Shown here piece after piece: positions 40,751-49,211 of a stretch of DNA of 64,000 nucleotides. The stretch lies in NCBI RefSeq assembly GCF_001636295.1, contig NZ_CP014209.1, positions 3,286,001 through 3,350,000 of the forward strand, in the 5' to 3' direction. A program made the position numbers and the translations under genes. How positions within the stretch are numbered: position 1 is the stretch's first letter; every line of letters starts with the position of its first letter. The notes beneath the pieces are model-generated. The model had not been told where the DNA came from. It ran no database searches and saw only the letters and a list, made by a program, of their open reading frames with translations. This stretch comes from Isoptericola dokdonensis DS-3. GTDB taxonomy: Bacteria; Actinomycetota; Actinomycetes; Actinomycetales; Cellulomonadaceae.

Positions 40751-41089
40751 ATGACCGAGTTCCTGTGCGGCCTCGACGCGGCGGTCGCCGTCGTCGGCGG
40801 CAAGTGGAAGCCGTTGATCCTGTGGGCGCTGTCGGTGCAGCCGCGCCGCACCGGTGAGCTGCGCCGTGAGCTGCCCGGCGTCTCCGAGAAGGTGCTGATC
40901 CAGCAGCTCCGCGAGCTCGAGCGCGACGGCGTGGTGCGGCGCGAGGTGCACGACCAGGTGCCGCCCAAGGTCGTCTACAGCCTCACCGACGACGGCTTCG
41001 CGCTCGACCGGGCGCTGCGTCCCCTCGGGGACTGGGGCGAGGAACGGATGATCCAGATCAACGCGGGGCGTCAGGCCGGCACGCCCTGA
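40751..41089 (+). CDS. HxlR-family winged-helix transcription regulator
   Basis: The protein has 112 residues. The family core GGKWKPLILWAL...RTGELRRELPGVSEKVLIQQLRELERDG is complete. A cysteine at residue 6 (MTEFLCGLD) is at the position of the redox-sensing cysteine of Bacillus YodB, so thiol or quinone sensing is possible. RBS GAGGGAG lies before the ATG. It likely controls itself and the divergent dehydrogenase. Confidence 0.92.
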   Translation: MTEFLCGLDAAVAVVGGKWKPLILWALSVQPRRTGELRRELPGVSEKVLIQQLRELERDGVVRREVHDQVPPKVVYSLTDDGFALDRALRPLGDWGEERMIQINAGRQAGTP

Positions 41090-41101
41090 CGTCGGCGCGC
41101 C

Positions 41102-42100
41102 TCACGTCGTCGCGTCGCCGGGCGCGGCGGCCCGCAGCATCTCCAGGAGCGGAACCGCTGCCGTCTCGAGGAACTCCACCTGCTTGGCGTCGCCGATCTG
41201 GTGCAGCGCCAGGTCGGTGAACCCGGCCTCCCAGAAAGCCGACGCCGCCTCGACGATCGCCTCGAGGTCGGGACCGCAAGGGATCGACTCCGCGACGTCC
41301 GCGGGCCGCACGAACGCGCTCGCGCTGTCGAAGGCCTCGGTGGTGGGCAGGTTGGCGTTCACGGGCCAGCCCAGACCGAACCAGCGGAACTGGTCGTGCG
41401 CGCGTCCGACAGCGGCGTCGCGGTCCGGGTCCCAGGAGATCGGCAGCTGCCCGAACTTCCGGGACGGCGGCAGCTCGGCCTCCTCGCGCGCGGCGTCCCA
41501 CTGCTGCAGCAGGCCGGGCTCCGGCTCGGTCGCGACCAGATGGTCGGCCAGCGCGGCGAAGATCCCCACGGACTGTCGCCCCGACACCGCGACACCGATC
41601 TCCACGGGGTCGTCCGGCACGTCCCACAGGCGCGCGGAGTCCACCTGGAAATGGTCGCCGCGGAAGCTCAGCAGATCCCCCTCGAAGAGCGCCGCGATGA
41701 TCTGCACCGCCTCGGCGAGCATCTCGTGCCGCTCGTCGACGGCGGGCCACCCTGCCCCCACGACGTGCTCGTTGAGGTTCTCGCCCGCGCCGAGGCCCAG
41801 GGTGAACCTGCCCTCGGACAGCAGCCCCATCGTGGCGGCCTTCTGCGCCACCACCGCGGGGTGGTAGCGCAACGTCGGACAGGTCACGAAGGACATCAGC
41901 CCGGTGCGCCGCGTCGCCTGGGCCACCGCGCCCAGCACGCTCCACGCGTACGGCGAGTGGCCCTGGGAGTCCAGCCACGGGAAGTAGTGGTCGCTCATCA
42001 CCTCGAAGTCGAAGCCGACGTCCTCGGCCCGGACCGCGTAGTCGACGAGGCTCGTCGGGGCGGACTGCTCGGTCATCAGGGTGTATCCGAATCTGGTCAC
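41102..42100 (-). CDS. LLM-class F420-dependent oxidoreductase
   Basis: The protein has 332 residues, a luciferase-like TIM barrel: FGYTLMTEQSAP start, FEVMSDHYFPWLD, VTCPTLRYHPAVVAQKAATMGLLSEGRFTLGLGAGENLNEHV. These segments match the actinobacterial F420-dependent glucose-6-phosphate-dehydrogenase-related group, implying cofactor F420. GTG 42100 start with GGTGGACGG upstream. It is convergent with the HxlR gene (12 bp). Substrate unknown. Confidence 0.88.
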   Translation of the reverse strand: MTRFGYTLMTEQSAPTSLVDYAVRAEDVGFDFEVMSDHYFPWLDSQGHSPYAWSVLGAVAQATRRTGLMSFVTCPTLRYHPAVVAQKAATMGLLSEGRFTLGLGAGENLNEHVVGAGWPAVDERHEMLAEAVQIIAALFEGDLLSFRGDHFQVDSARLWDVPDDPVEIGVAVSGRQSVGIFAALADHLVATEPEPGLLQQWDAAREEAELPPSRKFGQLPISWDPDRDAAVGRAHDQFRWFGLGWPVNANLPTTEAFDSASAFVRPADVAESIPCGPDLEAIVEAASAFWEAGFTDLALHQIGDAKQVEFLETAAVPLLEMLRAAAPGDATT

Positions 42101-42142
42101 CCGTCCACCGTGGGACGGAAGCGGCCGGCCCGCACCTCGACG

Positions 42143-42301
42143 CCTCGGGCCCCAGCCTCTGCTGCACTGCGCCAGGCCCCAGCCTCTACTGCACTGCGCC
42201 CAGGTCCTCGCTCAGGTGGTCGGACCTGGGCTGCGTTCCGTGGCGGCCGGGTCCCTCGTTCCTCGGGCCCCAGCCTCTACTGCACTGCGCCCAGGTCCTC
42301 G
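42143..42301. repeat. Three copies of a 26-36-bp direct repeat over the 3' end of the XPB helicase gene
   Basis: The core GGCCCCAGCCTCT(A/G)CTGC followed by ACTGCGCC occurs at 42148-42173, 42175-42200 and 42266-42291. The second and third copies are identical for 36 bp (42175-42210 and 42266-42301), offset by 91 bp. The third copy contains the helicase stop codon (42277-42279) and its last seven sense codons. A 10-bp inverted repeat (42198-42207 and 42232-42241) may act as terminator. No gene is visible in 42101-42276. Confidence 0.85.
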
Positions 42302-43956
42302 GCGTCGACGATGCGGTAGGCGTACCCCTGCTCCGCCAGGAACCGCTGACGGTGGGCCGCGAAGTCCTGGTCCACGGTGTCGCGGGCGACGACGGCGTAG
42401 AAGTGCGCGGTGCGACCGTCCTGCTTGGGCCGCATGACGCGACCCAGCCGCTGCGCCTCCTCCTGGCGGGACCCGAACGAGCCGGACACCTGGACCGCGA
42501 CCGACGCCTCGGGCAGGTCGATGGAGAAGTTCGCGACCTTCGACACCACGAGGCGGGAGATCTCGCCGGACCGGAACGCGCCGAAGAGGCGCTGCCGCTC
42601 CTTGACCGACGTCGCACCGGTGATCAGGGGCGCGTCGAGGTGCGCGCTCAGCTCCTCCAGCTGGTCGATGTACTGGCCGATGACGAGCACCTGGTCGTCC
42701 GGGTGGGAGGCGACGATCTGCTCCACCACCCGGTTCTTGCCCGGGGCGCACGCGGCGAGCCGGTACTTGTCCTCCGGCTCGGCCGTCGCGTACGTCATCC
42801 GCTCGTGGTCGGGCAGGGTGAGGCGCACCTCGACGCAGTCGGCCGGCGCGATGTACCCCTGCGCCTCGATGTCCTTCCACGGGGCGTCGAACCGCTTGGG
42901 CCCGATGAGGGAGAACACCTCGTCCTCGCGGCCGTCCTCCCGCACGAGCGTTGCGGTGAGCCCGAGACGGCGGCGGGCCTGCAGGTCCGCGGTCATCCGG
43001 AAGATCGGCGCGGGCAGCAGGTGCACCTCGTCGTAGACGATGAGGCCCCAGTCGCGGGCGTCCAGGAGCTCCAGGTGGGAGTACACGCCCTTCCGCTTCG
43101 TCGTGAGCACCTGGTAGGTCGCGATGGTGACGGGGCGGATCTCCTTGCGGGCGCCGGAGTACTCGCCGATCTCGTCCTCGGTGAGCGTCGTGCGGCGCAC
43201 CAGCTCGTCGCGCCACTGCCGGGCGCTGACCGTGTTGGTCACCAGGATCAGCGTCGTCGTGCTCGACTGCGCCATGGCGCCCGCACCGACGATCGTCTTG
43301 CCGGCGCCGCAGGGCAGCACGACGACGCCGGACCCGCCGTGGAAGAACCCGTCGACGGCCTGCTGCTGGTAGGGGCGCGGCTCCCAGGGGGCCGCCTCCT
43401 CGTCCGGGTACACCGGACGGGTGGTGGGGGACAGGGCGATCGGGTGCGCCTCGCCGTCCACGTACCCGGCCAGGTCCTCCGCGGGCCAGCCCAGCTTGAC
43501 GAGCGCCTGCTTGAGGTTGCCGCGCTCGGAGGCGTGGACGACGACGGAGACGTCGTCGAGCCGTTCGCCCACCAGTCCGGCGGTCCGCTTCGACTTCAGC
43601 ACCTCGGCGAGCACGGCGCGGTCCGTCGACTCCAGCACCAGCCCGTGCGTCGGGTGCGAGTGCAGGGTGAGGCGTCCGTAGCGGCCCATCGTCTCGGCGA
43701 CGTCCACGAGCAGCGCGTGCGGCACCGGGTACCGCGAGTACTCGATGAGGGTGTTGACGACCTGCTCGGCGTCGTGGCCCGCGGCGCGCGCGTTCCACAG
43801 GCCGAGGTCGGTGAGCCGGTAGGTGTGCACGTGCTCGGGGGCGCGCTCCAGCTCGGCGAACGGCGCGATGGCGCGGCGTGCGGCACCGGACTGCGGGTGG
43901 TCGACCTCCAGCAGGATCGACTTGTCGCTCTGGACGATGAGGGGGCCGTCGGGCAT
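42277..43956 (-). CDS. Bacterial XPB-type DNA repair helicase
   Basis: The protein has 559 residues, SF2 helicase. The N-terminal domain (about 1-180) is typical of bacterial XPB. Walker A is LPCGAGKT at 214-221, the DEAD-like box is DEVH at 310-313, followed by LGLTATLVREDGREDEVFSLIG (RED motif region), and the C-terminal lobe has VSKVANFSIDLPEASVAVQ and QEEAQRLGRVMRPK. It unwinds DNA 3'-5' and is thought to act in nucleotide excision repair. RBS GGAAGG precedes the ATG. The upstream Ssl2-N-like gene is its usual actinobacterial partner. The last residues (GAVQ) and stop come from a repeated sequence. Confidence 0.93.
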   Translation of the reverse strand: MPDGPLIVQSDKSILLEVDHPQSGAARRAIAPFAELERAPEHVHTYRLTDLGLWNARAAGHDAEQVVNTLIEYSRYPVPHALLVDVAETMGRYGRLTLHSHPTHGLVLESTDRAVLAEVLKSKRTAGLVGERLDDVSVVVHASERGNLKQALVKLGWPAEDLAGYVDGEAHPIALSPTTRPVYPDEEAAPWEPRPYQQQAVDGFFHGGSGVVVLPCGAGKTIVGAGAMAQSSTTTLILVTNTVSARQWRDELVRRTTLTEDEIGEYSGARKEIRPVTIATYQVLTTKRKGVYSHLELLDARDWGLIVYDEVHLLPAPIFRMTADLQARRRLGLTATLVREDGREDEVFSLIGPKRFDAPWKDIEAQGYIAPADCVEVRLTLPDHERMTYATAEPEDKYRLAACAPGKNRVVEQIVASHPDDQVLVIGQYIDQLEELSAHLDAPLITGATSVKERQRLFGAFRSGEISRLVVSKVANFSIDLPEASVAVQVSGSFGSRQEEAQRLGRVMRPKQDGRTAHFYAVVARDTVDQDFAAHRQRFLAEQGYAYRIVDAEDLGAVQ

Positions 43957-44023
43957 GGACGTCCTTCCAGGAGTGGGGGAACCTCGGTTCCAACGCGGAC
44001 GGGGCGCCCGGTGTTCCGGGGCG

Positions 44024-46354
44024 TCAGGCGGGCTCCACCGACGCGATCCGGTGCACCGCCACGGTGAGCTCGGCCTCCCGGTCCGCGTCGAGGGCGCGCA
44101 GGCGCCCGCCGTCGAGCCGCAGCGGGCGCAGCGCCCGCCGCTCCAGGGCGCCCGTGCGCCCGGCCATCTCGATCCACACCACGCGCCCGTCGCGGATCGC
44201 CTCGTGGAGCAGCGCGAGGGCGTCCCCCGGGGAGGAGACCGGATCGTCCGCGACGGCGGGCGGCGGTGCCGGGGCCTCGACGGTCGTGGCCCGGTCCGAC
44301 GGCGCGGAGCCCGCCGGCAGGGTGACCGACGTGGTGCCCGCCGTCGCCGCGACGGGGGTCGCGACGGGGGTCCCGCGCATCCGGGCGACGACGGCGGCCC
44401 GGGCGTCGTCGTCGGTGCCGCGGACCGTCGGCGCGTCCCGGCGGACGCGGCCCCGGTCGAGGCGCGGCGGCCGGGCCCGGCGGCCCACCGCCCGCCCGTC
44501 CGGTCCCTCGAGCGCCGAGAGCAGGCCGCGTTCGCGCAGCACGTCGTGCAGCTCGGCGGGAGGCACGGCGGCGCCGACCACCGTCGGCGCCAGCCGCACC
44601 AGTCCCAGCCGGGCGAGCCGTGGGTCCTCGACGAGCCCGGCGAGCACCGCAGGGTCCGCCGCCCGCACGTACGCCTGCACGGCTCCGACCCGCAGGGCCT
44701 CGTGGCGCCGGGCGGTGTCCCGGACGAGGTAGTCCAACGGCTGCGGGACGGGCACGGGAGAGCGGTGCGCCAGCTCGGCCAGCAGGTCGTCGCCGGAGCG
44801 GCCCTGGTCGAGGGCGCGGGTGACCGACGCCGTGGAGAACCGGACCGTCGTCGCGGCACCGCGGGACTCCACGTCGGCCGTCAGCGCGAGCAGCCGCGCC
44901 AGCTCGGCGTCGGGACGCCCGGGCACGATCCCCGTGAGGTCGCCCTGGAGGAGCACCTCGTGCACCTCGGCCGGGAGCGCGGCGCGCAGGCGCTCGGCGA
45001 GCACCACCCGCGTCACGTCGCCCGGGCCGTCCGTGCCGGAGCCCGGGGCGACACCGGTCAGCACGGCCCCCGGCGCGGACAGCGCGCCCGCCCCGGTGAC
45101 GCCCAGCAGCGCGGCCTCGCGGAGCAGCCCCGCGACGGCGGCCTCCGGCGGCACCGCCCGTGGGGAGCTCCACCGCAGCACCTCGACCACGTCCCCGACA
45201 CCCAGCGCAGTGCCCGGCTGCGCGTCCAGGACGTCGAGCACCGCGGCCCGCAGCCGGGGGACCCAGGGGCGGTGCAGGTCGGGGGACAGCGGCGCCCGCA
45301 CGGTGCCCTTCTCGTCGCGCGACCCCACCTGCCAGGCGGTCCGGCGCGACGACGCCCAGGCGAGCGCGAGGCCGGCCCACCGGTCCGCGTCGTCGCCCTC
45401 CTCCCAGCGGTCCGCGTCCGCGGTCGGCACGTACGAGGCGGGGGAGTCGCCGTCGTCCGCGACGAGCCCCGCGGTGGCGGCCACCTCGACCACGACCGCC
45501 GCCGTCGACTCGTCCGTCTCCAGGTCGAGCGCGAGCCGCCGCAGGTCGCGGACGGTCAGCCCGCCGGCCCGCAGGGTGCGCGGCGGGTCGGCGTCCCAGG
45601 CGGCCACCAGGCGGGCGACGAGCCGCACGGCCTCCAGCGCGGCGCCGGCCGCCTCGGCGTCGACCGCGGCCGGGGGGACCGGGCGGCCCGGCGGTCGCGG
45701 CGCGACGAGCTGCGGGTCGCGGTGCGTGCGCCCGGCACGCAGGGCGAGGCCCACGTCCCGGGGCAGCAGGACGTGGCGGGCGTCGGTGCGCAGCAGCAGC
45801 CCGGCGTCCACCAGCCCGTCGACGGCCGTGCGCGCCGTGGAGCCGGGTGCCGGGACGACGCCGACGGGCGGACCCCAGGCGAGGGCGTCGAGGACCTGCT
45901 GCTCGGCCGCGGAGGCCCGCGGGAGGTCGAGGTCCGGCGCCGGGCCGTCGGACGGGCGGGCGGGGCCGAGACCTGCCGGGTAGGGCCCGAGCACCTCCTC
46001 CAGGCCGGGGGCCGGGTGCAGCCCGTCGCCGTCGTCCCACACCAGGCCCGCCGGGCGGGCGATCTCGAGCACGCGGCGCACGGCGTCGGCCGCGGTCCCG
46101 AGGGCGGCGGCGAGGTCGTCCGGCGCGACCGGCGTCCGGTCGGAGGCCAGCGCCACGAGGGCCTCGAGCACGGCGAGGGTGCCGGCGTCGAGGTGGGCGA
46201 CGGCGCGCTCGGTGCTGGTGCGGCTCGCGGCGCGCGCGGCCAGGGAGCGCAGCGACGACGGGGCGGGGGTGCCGAGGTCGGGGCGAGCCGCGAGCAGGGC
46301 GACGAGCTCGTCGTCGCTGCGCTGCCGCACCCACTCGGCATAGGTACCGGCCAT
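44024..46354 (-). CDS. Helicase-associated (Ssl2/XPB N-terminal-like) protein
   Basis: The protein has 776 residues and is rich in short helices and winged-helix-like units. The N-terminus MAGTYAEWVRQRSDDELVALLAARPDL and the C-terminal region with ALALLHEAIRDGRVVWIEM and a final WYL-like module match the actinobacterial XPB-associated protein (Rv0862c-like). It has no helicase motifs. TAGCAT lies 7 nt before the ATG on the minus strand, again leaderless. XPB follows after 67 bp. A scaffold or DNA-binding role beside XPB is inferred from constant linkage. Confidence 0.8.
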   Translation of the reverse strand: MAGTYAEWVRQRSDDELVALLAARPDLGTPAPSSLRSLAARAASRTSTERAVAHLDAGTLAVLEALVALASDRTPVAPDDLAAALGTAADAVRRVLEIARPAGLVWDDGDGLHPAPGLEEVLGPYPAGLGPARPSDGPAPDLDLPRASAAEQQVLDALAWGPPVGVVPAPGSTARTAVDGLVDAGLLLRTDARHVLLPRDVGLALRAGRTHRDPQLVAPRPPGRPVPPAAVDAEAAGAALEAVRLVARLVAAWDADPPRTLRAGGLTVRDLRRLALDLETDESTAAVVVEVAATAGLVADDGDSPASYVPTADADRWEEGDDADRWAGLALAWASSRRTAWQVGSRDEKGTVRAPLSPDLHRPWVPRLRAAVLDVLDAQPGTALGVGDVVEVLRWSSPRAVPPEAAVAGLLREAALLGVTGAGALSAPGAVLTGVAPGSGTDGPGDVTRVVLAERLRAALPAEVHEVLLQGDLTGIVPGRPDAELARLLALTADVESRGAATTVRFSTASVTRALDQGRSGDDLLAELAHRSPVPVPQPLDYLVRDTARRHEALRVGAVQAYVRAADPAVLAGLVEDPRLARLGLVRLAPTVVGAAVPPAELHDVLRERGLLSALEGPDGRAVGRRARPPRLDRGRVRRDAPTVRGTDDDARAAVVARMRGTPVATPVAATAGTTSVTLPAGSAPSDRATTVEAPAPPPAVADDPVSSPGDALALLHEAIRDGRVVWIEMAGRTGALERRALRPLRLDGGRLRALDADREAELTVAVHRIASVEPA

Positions 46355-46410
46355 CTGATCGATGCTACGCGTCCTCGGTGGCTCCTCCGCGCGAACCGGG
46401 CTCCGGCAGG

Positions 46411-47325
46411 TCAGCCGGCGGTGGCCCGGCACACCTCGGCCCAGGGGGTCGGCATGATGCCGAACCGTTCCCGTGCGGCGGTGTCGTCGAGCACGTAGGG
46501 GCGCTCCCACTGGTAGATCAGCTCGCGCAGCTCGCGCATCAGCGGGGACACGGCCGCGGCGGCGGCGAGCACGCCGCCGCGCAGGGTGCGGACCGGCACG
46601 GGCGGCAGGTCGACGGCGGCCAGGACGTCGCCCAGCGCCTCGGCCTGCGTGCGCGGCGGGTTGGACGGCACGTGCCAGGTGCGGCCGTGCGCGCCCGGGT
46701 CGGCGGCCGCCGCGGCGAGGGTGCGGGCCACGTCGCGGACGTCGGTGAAGGTGTGCGGCTGGTCGGCGCGGCCCATCATCCACACCGCGCGGCCCCGGCG
46801 GGCGGCGGGCACGACGCGCGACACGTGGCCGTTGGCGCCGACGCCGGGCCCGACGTAGTCAGACCCGCGCACCTCGACGGCGCGCACCCGTCCGGCGTCG
46901 TGCGCGGCGCGGGCGTCGGCCCAGAGCCGGGCGCGCAGGCGGCCCTTGTGGTCGGTCGCGGCGTCGGGCAGGTCCTCGGTCATCGGCCCGTCGACGGGGC
47001 CGTAGGGGTACAGGTTCCCGGTGATGGCGTACACCGCGCCGGACCGCTCGGCGGCGGTGAGGAGGCCGGCGGCCAGGGGCGGCCAGACCGCGTCCCACCG
47101 CGTGTAGTCGAGCGGGTTGGCGCAGTTGTACAGGACGTCGACGTCCCCGCAGACGGCGAGGAGCGAGCCGGCGTCGGAGGCGTCGGCGGCGACGTGGCGC
47201 ACGCCCGGGACGCCGGTGTCGCGGCCGGACCGGGTGGCGACGGTGACGTCGTGACCGGCCTGGACGAGGTGGGCGGCGAGGCTGCGGCCGACGGGGCCCG
47301 CCCCGACGACGAGGTGACGGTTCAT
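46411..47325 (-). CDS. NAD-dependent epimerase/dehydratase (extended SDR)
   Basis: The protein has 304 residues. The Rossmann motif VVGAGPVGRSLA is near the N-terminus. NLYPYGP takes the place of the usual SDR Tyr segment and no YxxxK is visible, so activity may be atypical. HTFTDVRDVARTL and the C-terminal half follow the family. GGGAG eight bases upstream selects ATG 47325 over the ATG two codons earlier. Two TetR-type palindromes lie 19 and 67 bp upstream, matching one before the tetR gene at 49212. Confidence 0.85.
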   Translation of the reverse strand: MNRHLVVGAGPVGRSLAAHLVQAGHDVTVATRSGRDTGVPGVRHVAADASDAGSLLAVCGDVDVLYNCANPLDYTRWDAVWPPLAAGLLTAAERSGAVYAITGNLYPYGPVDGPMTEDLPDAATDHKGRLRARLWADARAAHDAGRVRAVEVRGSDYVGPGVGANGHVSRVVPAARRGRAVWMMGRADQPHTFTDVRDVARTLAAAAADPGAHGRTWHVPSNPPRTQAEALGDVLAAVDLPPVPVRTLRGGVLAAAAAVSPLMRELRELIYQWERPYVLDDTAARERFGIMPTPWAEVCRATAG

Positions 47326-47343
47326 GATCATCGCTCCCTGTTG

Positions 47344-47356
47344 TGATCACTGCTCT
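47344..47356. promoter_or_regulatory. Degenerate TetR-type operator at the SDR start
   Basis: TGATCACTGCTCT keeps the right half (TGCTCT) and part of the left half of the perfect palindrome at 47392-47404. It sits just before the SDR ribosome-binding site. Confidence 0.45.
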
Positions 47357-47391
47357 CGAAACGAGCCTGGCACGGCGTCGACGCCAGCGCA

Positions 47392-47404
47392 AGAGCAGTG
47401 CTCT
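47392..47404. promoter_or_regulatory. TetR-type palindromic operator upstream of the SDR gene
   Basis: AGAGCAGTGCTCT is a perfect 6+1+6 palindrome about 67 bp before the SDR start. With its flank (GCAAGAGCAGTGCTCT) it matches the site upstream of tetR except for two central bases. Confidence 0.7.
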
Positions 47405-47467
47405 CCCGCCGTCGACGCGGCCTCGCGCGGGACGGCATCGAGGCCCGCCCGGCGCAAGTCCTGCCGC

Positions 47468-47524
47468 GGGTGAAAGAGGGGTGAAAAAGGGCCGTACCGG
47501 ACGGGGGTGAAAAGGCGGGTGAAA
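47468..47524 (+). repeat. Four GGGTGAAA direct repeats upstream of the sugar-transferase gene
   Basis: GGGTGAAA starts at 47468, 47479, 47505 and 47517 (spacings 11, 26, 12 bp, near whole helical turns for the outer pairs). The 333-bp gap 47332-47664 otherwise holds the TetR palindromes and a possible -10 TAGCAT near 47564. I see no gene in it. Confidence 0.6.
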
Positions 47525-47664
47525 GGCCGCTCAACGGTCACCGCAAAGGGCCCTCGCGCTCCTAGCATCAGGAAACGCCAGTCGTCCACCGTCGTCAGTA
47601 CGACAGCCGCTCGTCGAGGAACATCGAGTCCCTCCGGAGCACCCGTTGTCGCGAGGAGCCCACC

Positions 47665-49155
47665 GTGTCGATCGCCGAAGTCAGGGAGTCAGCCCTCGGG
47701 GCGCTGCTCGGTGCGCGCGCGCAACGGTTCGAGGACGTCCAGGACACGTTCCGCCGGGAGCGCTGGCAGACGCGGTACCGCCAGCGGCTCATGGTCACCG
47801 ACGCCCTCGCCGTGCTGGCGGCCGTGCTGATCGGCGTCACCCTCGCCCCCGTGCTGTTCAGCGGTGGCAACCCCGCCCTGTTCCCCGCGCTCGGACTCGT
47901 CATCACGGTCGGGCTGCCCGTCTCGGTCGCGCTCTGCAAGGGCTACGACCCCAAGGTGTTCGGCTCCGGGCCGGAGGAGTTCCAGCGGGTCTTCGACGCG
48001 ACCTGGCGGCTCGTGGCGACCCTGGCGCTGGCGGCCCTGGTCGTCGGCTGGACGGGGATGCGGGAGGTGCTCATCGTCGCGGGCCCCGCGGCGCTGGCGC
48101 TGCTGCTCGCCACCCGCTGGTCGTGGCGCCGCGTCCTCGTGCGTGGACGCTCCGGCGGCCGCTACACGACGTCCATGCTCGCCGTCGGGCTGCGCGACCA
48201 GGCGGAGCGGCTCATCGAGGAGATGCACGCCCGCAGCTCCGGCTACCGGGTCGTCGGGGTGTGCGTGGCGGGCGACGAGATCCGGCCGGGCGAGCACATC
48301 CTCGGCGTCCCGATCCTCGGCGACGCCCGCGACGCCGCCGCGGTCGCCACCGCGTGCGGCGCGGACTGCGTCGCCGTCAGCGGCTCCGACGTGATCACCG
48401 CCGACGTCGTGCGCAGCCTCGGCTGGGAGCTCGAGCCCATCGGCGTGGACCTGCTGCTCACCGCCGAGCTCGCCGACGTCGCCGGCCCCCGCATCACCGT
48501 CACCCCCGAGCAGTCCGTCTCGCTGCTCCACGTCGAGGCCCCCCGGTTCTCCGGGCCGAAGTACCTGGCCAAGACGGTCATGGACTGGACCGGTGCGCTC
48601 CTGGTGACCCTCGCCGCCCTGCCCGTCATCGCGGTCGTCGCCGCCGCGGTGGCCACGACCAGCAAGGGGCCGGTGCTCTACCGCCAGGACCGCGTGGGCC
48701 GGCACGGTGCGACGTTCCCGATGCTGAAGTTCCGGTCGATGCGGGTCGGCGCCGACGCCGAGCTGCACGTGCTGGGCGGCGAGAACCACGCCGACGGTGC
48801 GCTGTTCAAGCACCGCGACGACCCGCGGGTGACGCGCGTGGGCCGGGTCATCCGCCGGTACAGCCTCGACGAGCTGCCCCAGCTCTTCAACGTGCTCGCC
48901 GGCCAGATGTCGCTCGTCGGGCCGCGGCCCCCGCTGCCGCACGAGGTCTCCCGGTACGAGGCGCGGATGCGCCGTCGGCTGCTGGTCAAGCCGGGCATCA
49001 CCGGGCTGTGGCAGGTGGGCGGCCGGTCCGACCTGCCGTGGAAGGAAGCCGTCCGCCTGGACGTGTACTACGCGGAGAACTGGACGCCGTTCGGCGACCT
49101 GCTGATCCTCGCCCGCACGGCCAAGGTCGTCCTCACCGGCCGCGGGGCCTACTGA
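47665..49155 (+). CDS. Exopolysaccharide priming sugar transferase (polyprenyl-phosphate glycosylphosphotransferase)
   Basis: The protein has 496 residues. Four N-terminal transmembrane helices (about 42-150) and a CoA-binding-like middle domain lead to the C-terminal bacterial sugar-transferase domain with KFRSMRVGAD, DELPQLFNVLAGQMSLVGPRPPLP and GITGLWQVGGRSDLPW. It transfers a hexose-1-phosphate to undecaprenyl phosphate, the first step of surface polysaccharide assembly. RBS GAGGAGCC sets GTG 47665. No glycosyltransferase cluster is adjacent, so it works with genes elsewhere, perhaps with the rml/DUF2142 locus at 58.7-63.9 kb. Confidence 0.92.
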   Translation: MSIAEVRESALGALLGARAQRFEDVQDTFRRERWQTRYRQRLMVTDALAVLAAVLIGVTLAPVLFSGGNPALFPALGLVITVGLPVSVALCKGYDPKVFGSGPEEFQRVFDATWRLVATLALAALVVGWTGMREVLIVAGPAALALLLATRWSWRRVLVRGRSGGRYTTSMLAVGLRDQAERLIEEMHARSSGYRVVGVCVAGDEIRPGEHILGVPILGDARDAAAVATACGADCVAVSGSDVITADVVRSLGWELEPIGVDLLLTAELADVAGPRITVTPEQSVSLLHVEAPRFSGPKYLAKTVMDWTGALLVTLAALPVIAVVAAAVATTSKGPVLYRQDRVGRHGATFPMLKFRSMRVGADAELHVLGGENHADGALFKHRDDPRVTRVGRVIRRYSLDELPQLFNVLAGQMSLVGPRPPLPHEVSRYEARMRRRLLVKPGITGLWQVGGRSDLPWKEAVRLDVYYAENWTPFGDLLILARTAKVVLTGRGAY

Positions 49156-49159
49156 CGCA

Positions 49160-49172
49160 AGAGCGCTGCTCT
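49160..49172. promoter_or_regulatory. TetR-type palindromic operator upstream of tetR
   Basis: AGAGCGCTGCTCT (5+3+5 palindrome) lies 40 bp before the tetR start, in the -35 region of a possible leaderless promoter (CATGCT at 49199-49204). It shares GCAAGAGC and TGCTCT with the site at 47392-47404. Confidence 0.65.
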
Positions 49173-49211
49173 GCTTCGCGAGCACCGGACCGCCGTGGCA
49201 TGCTCGGCCGC

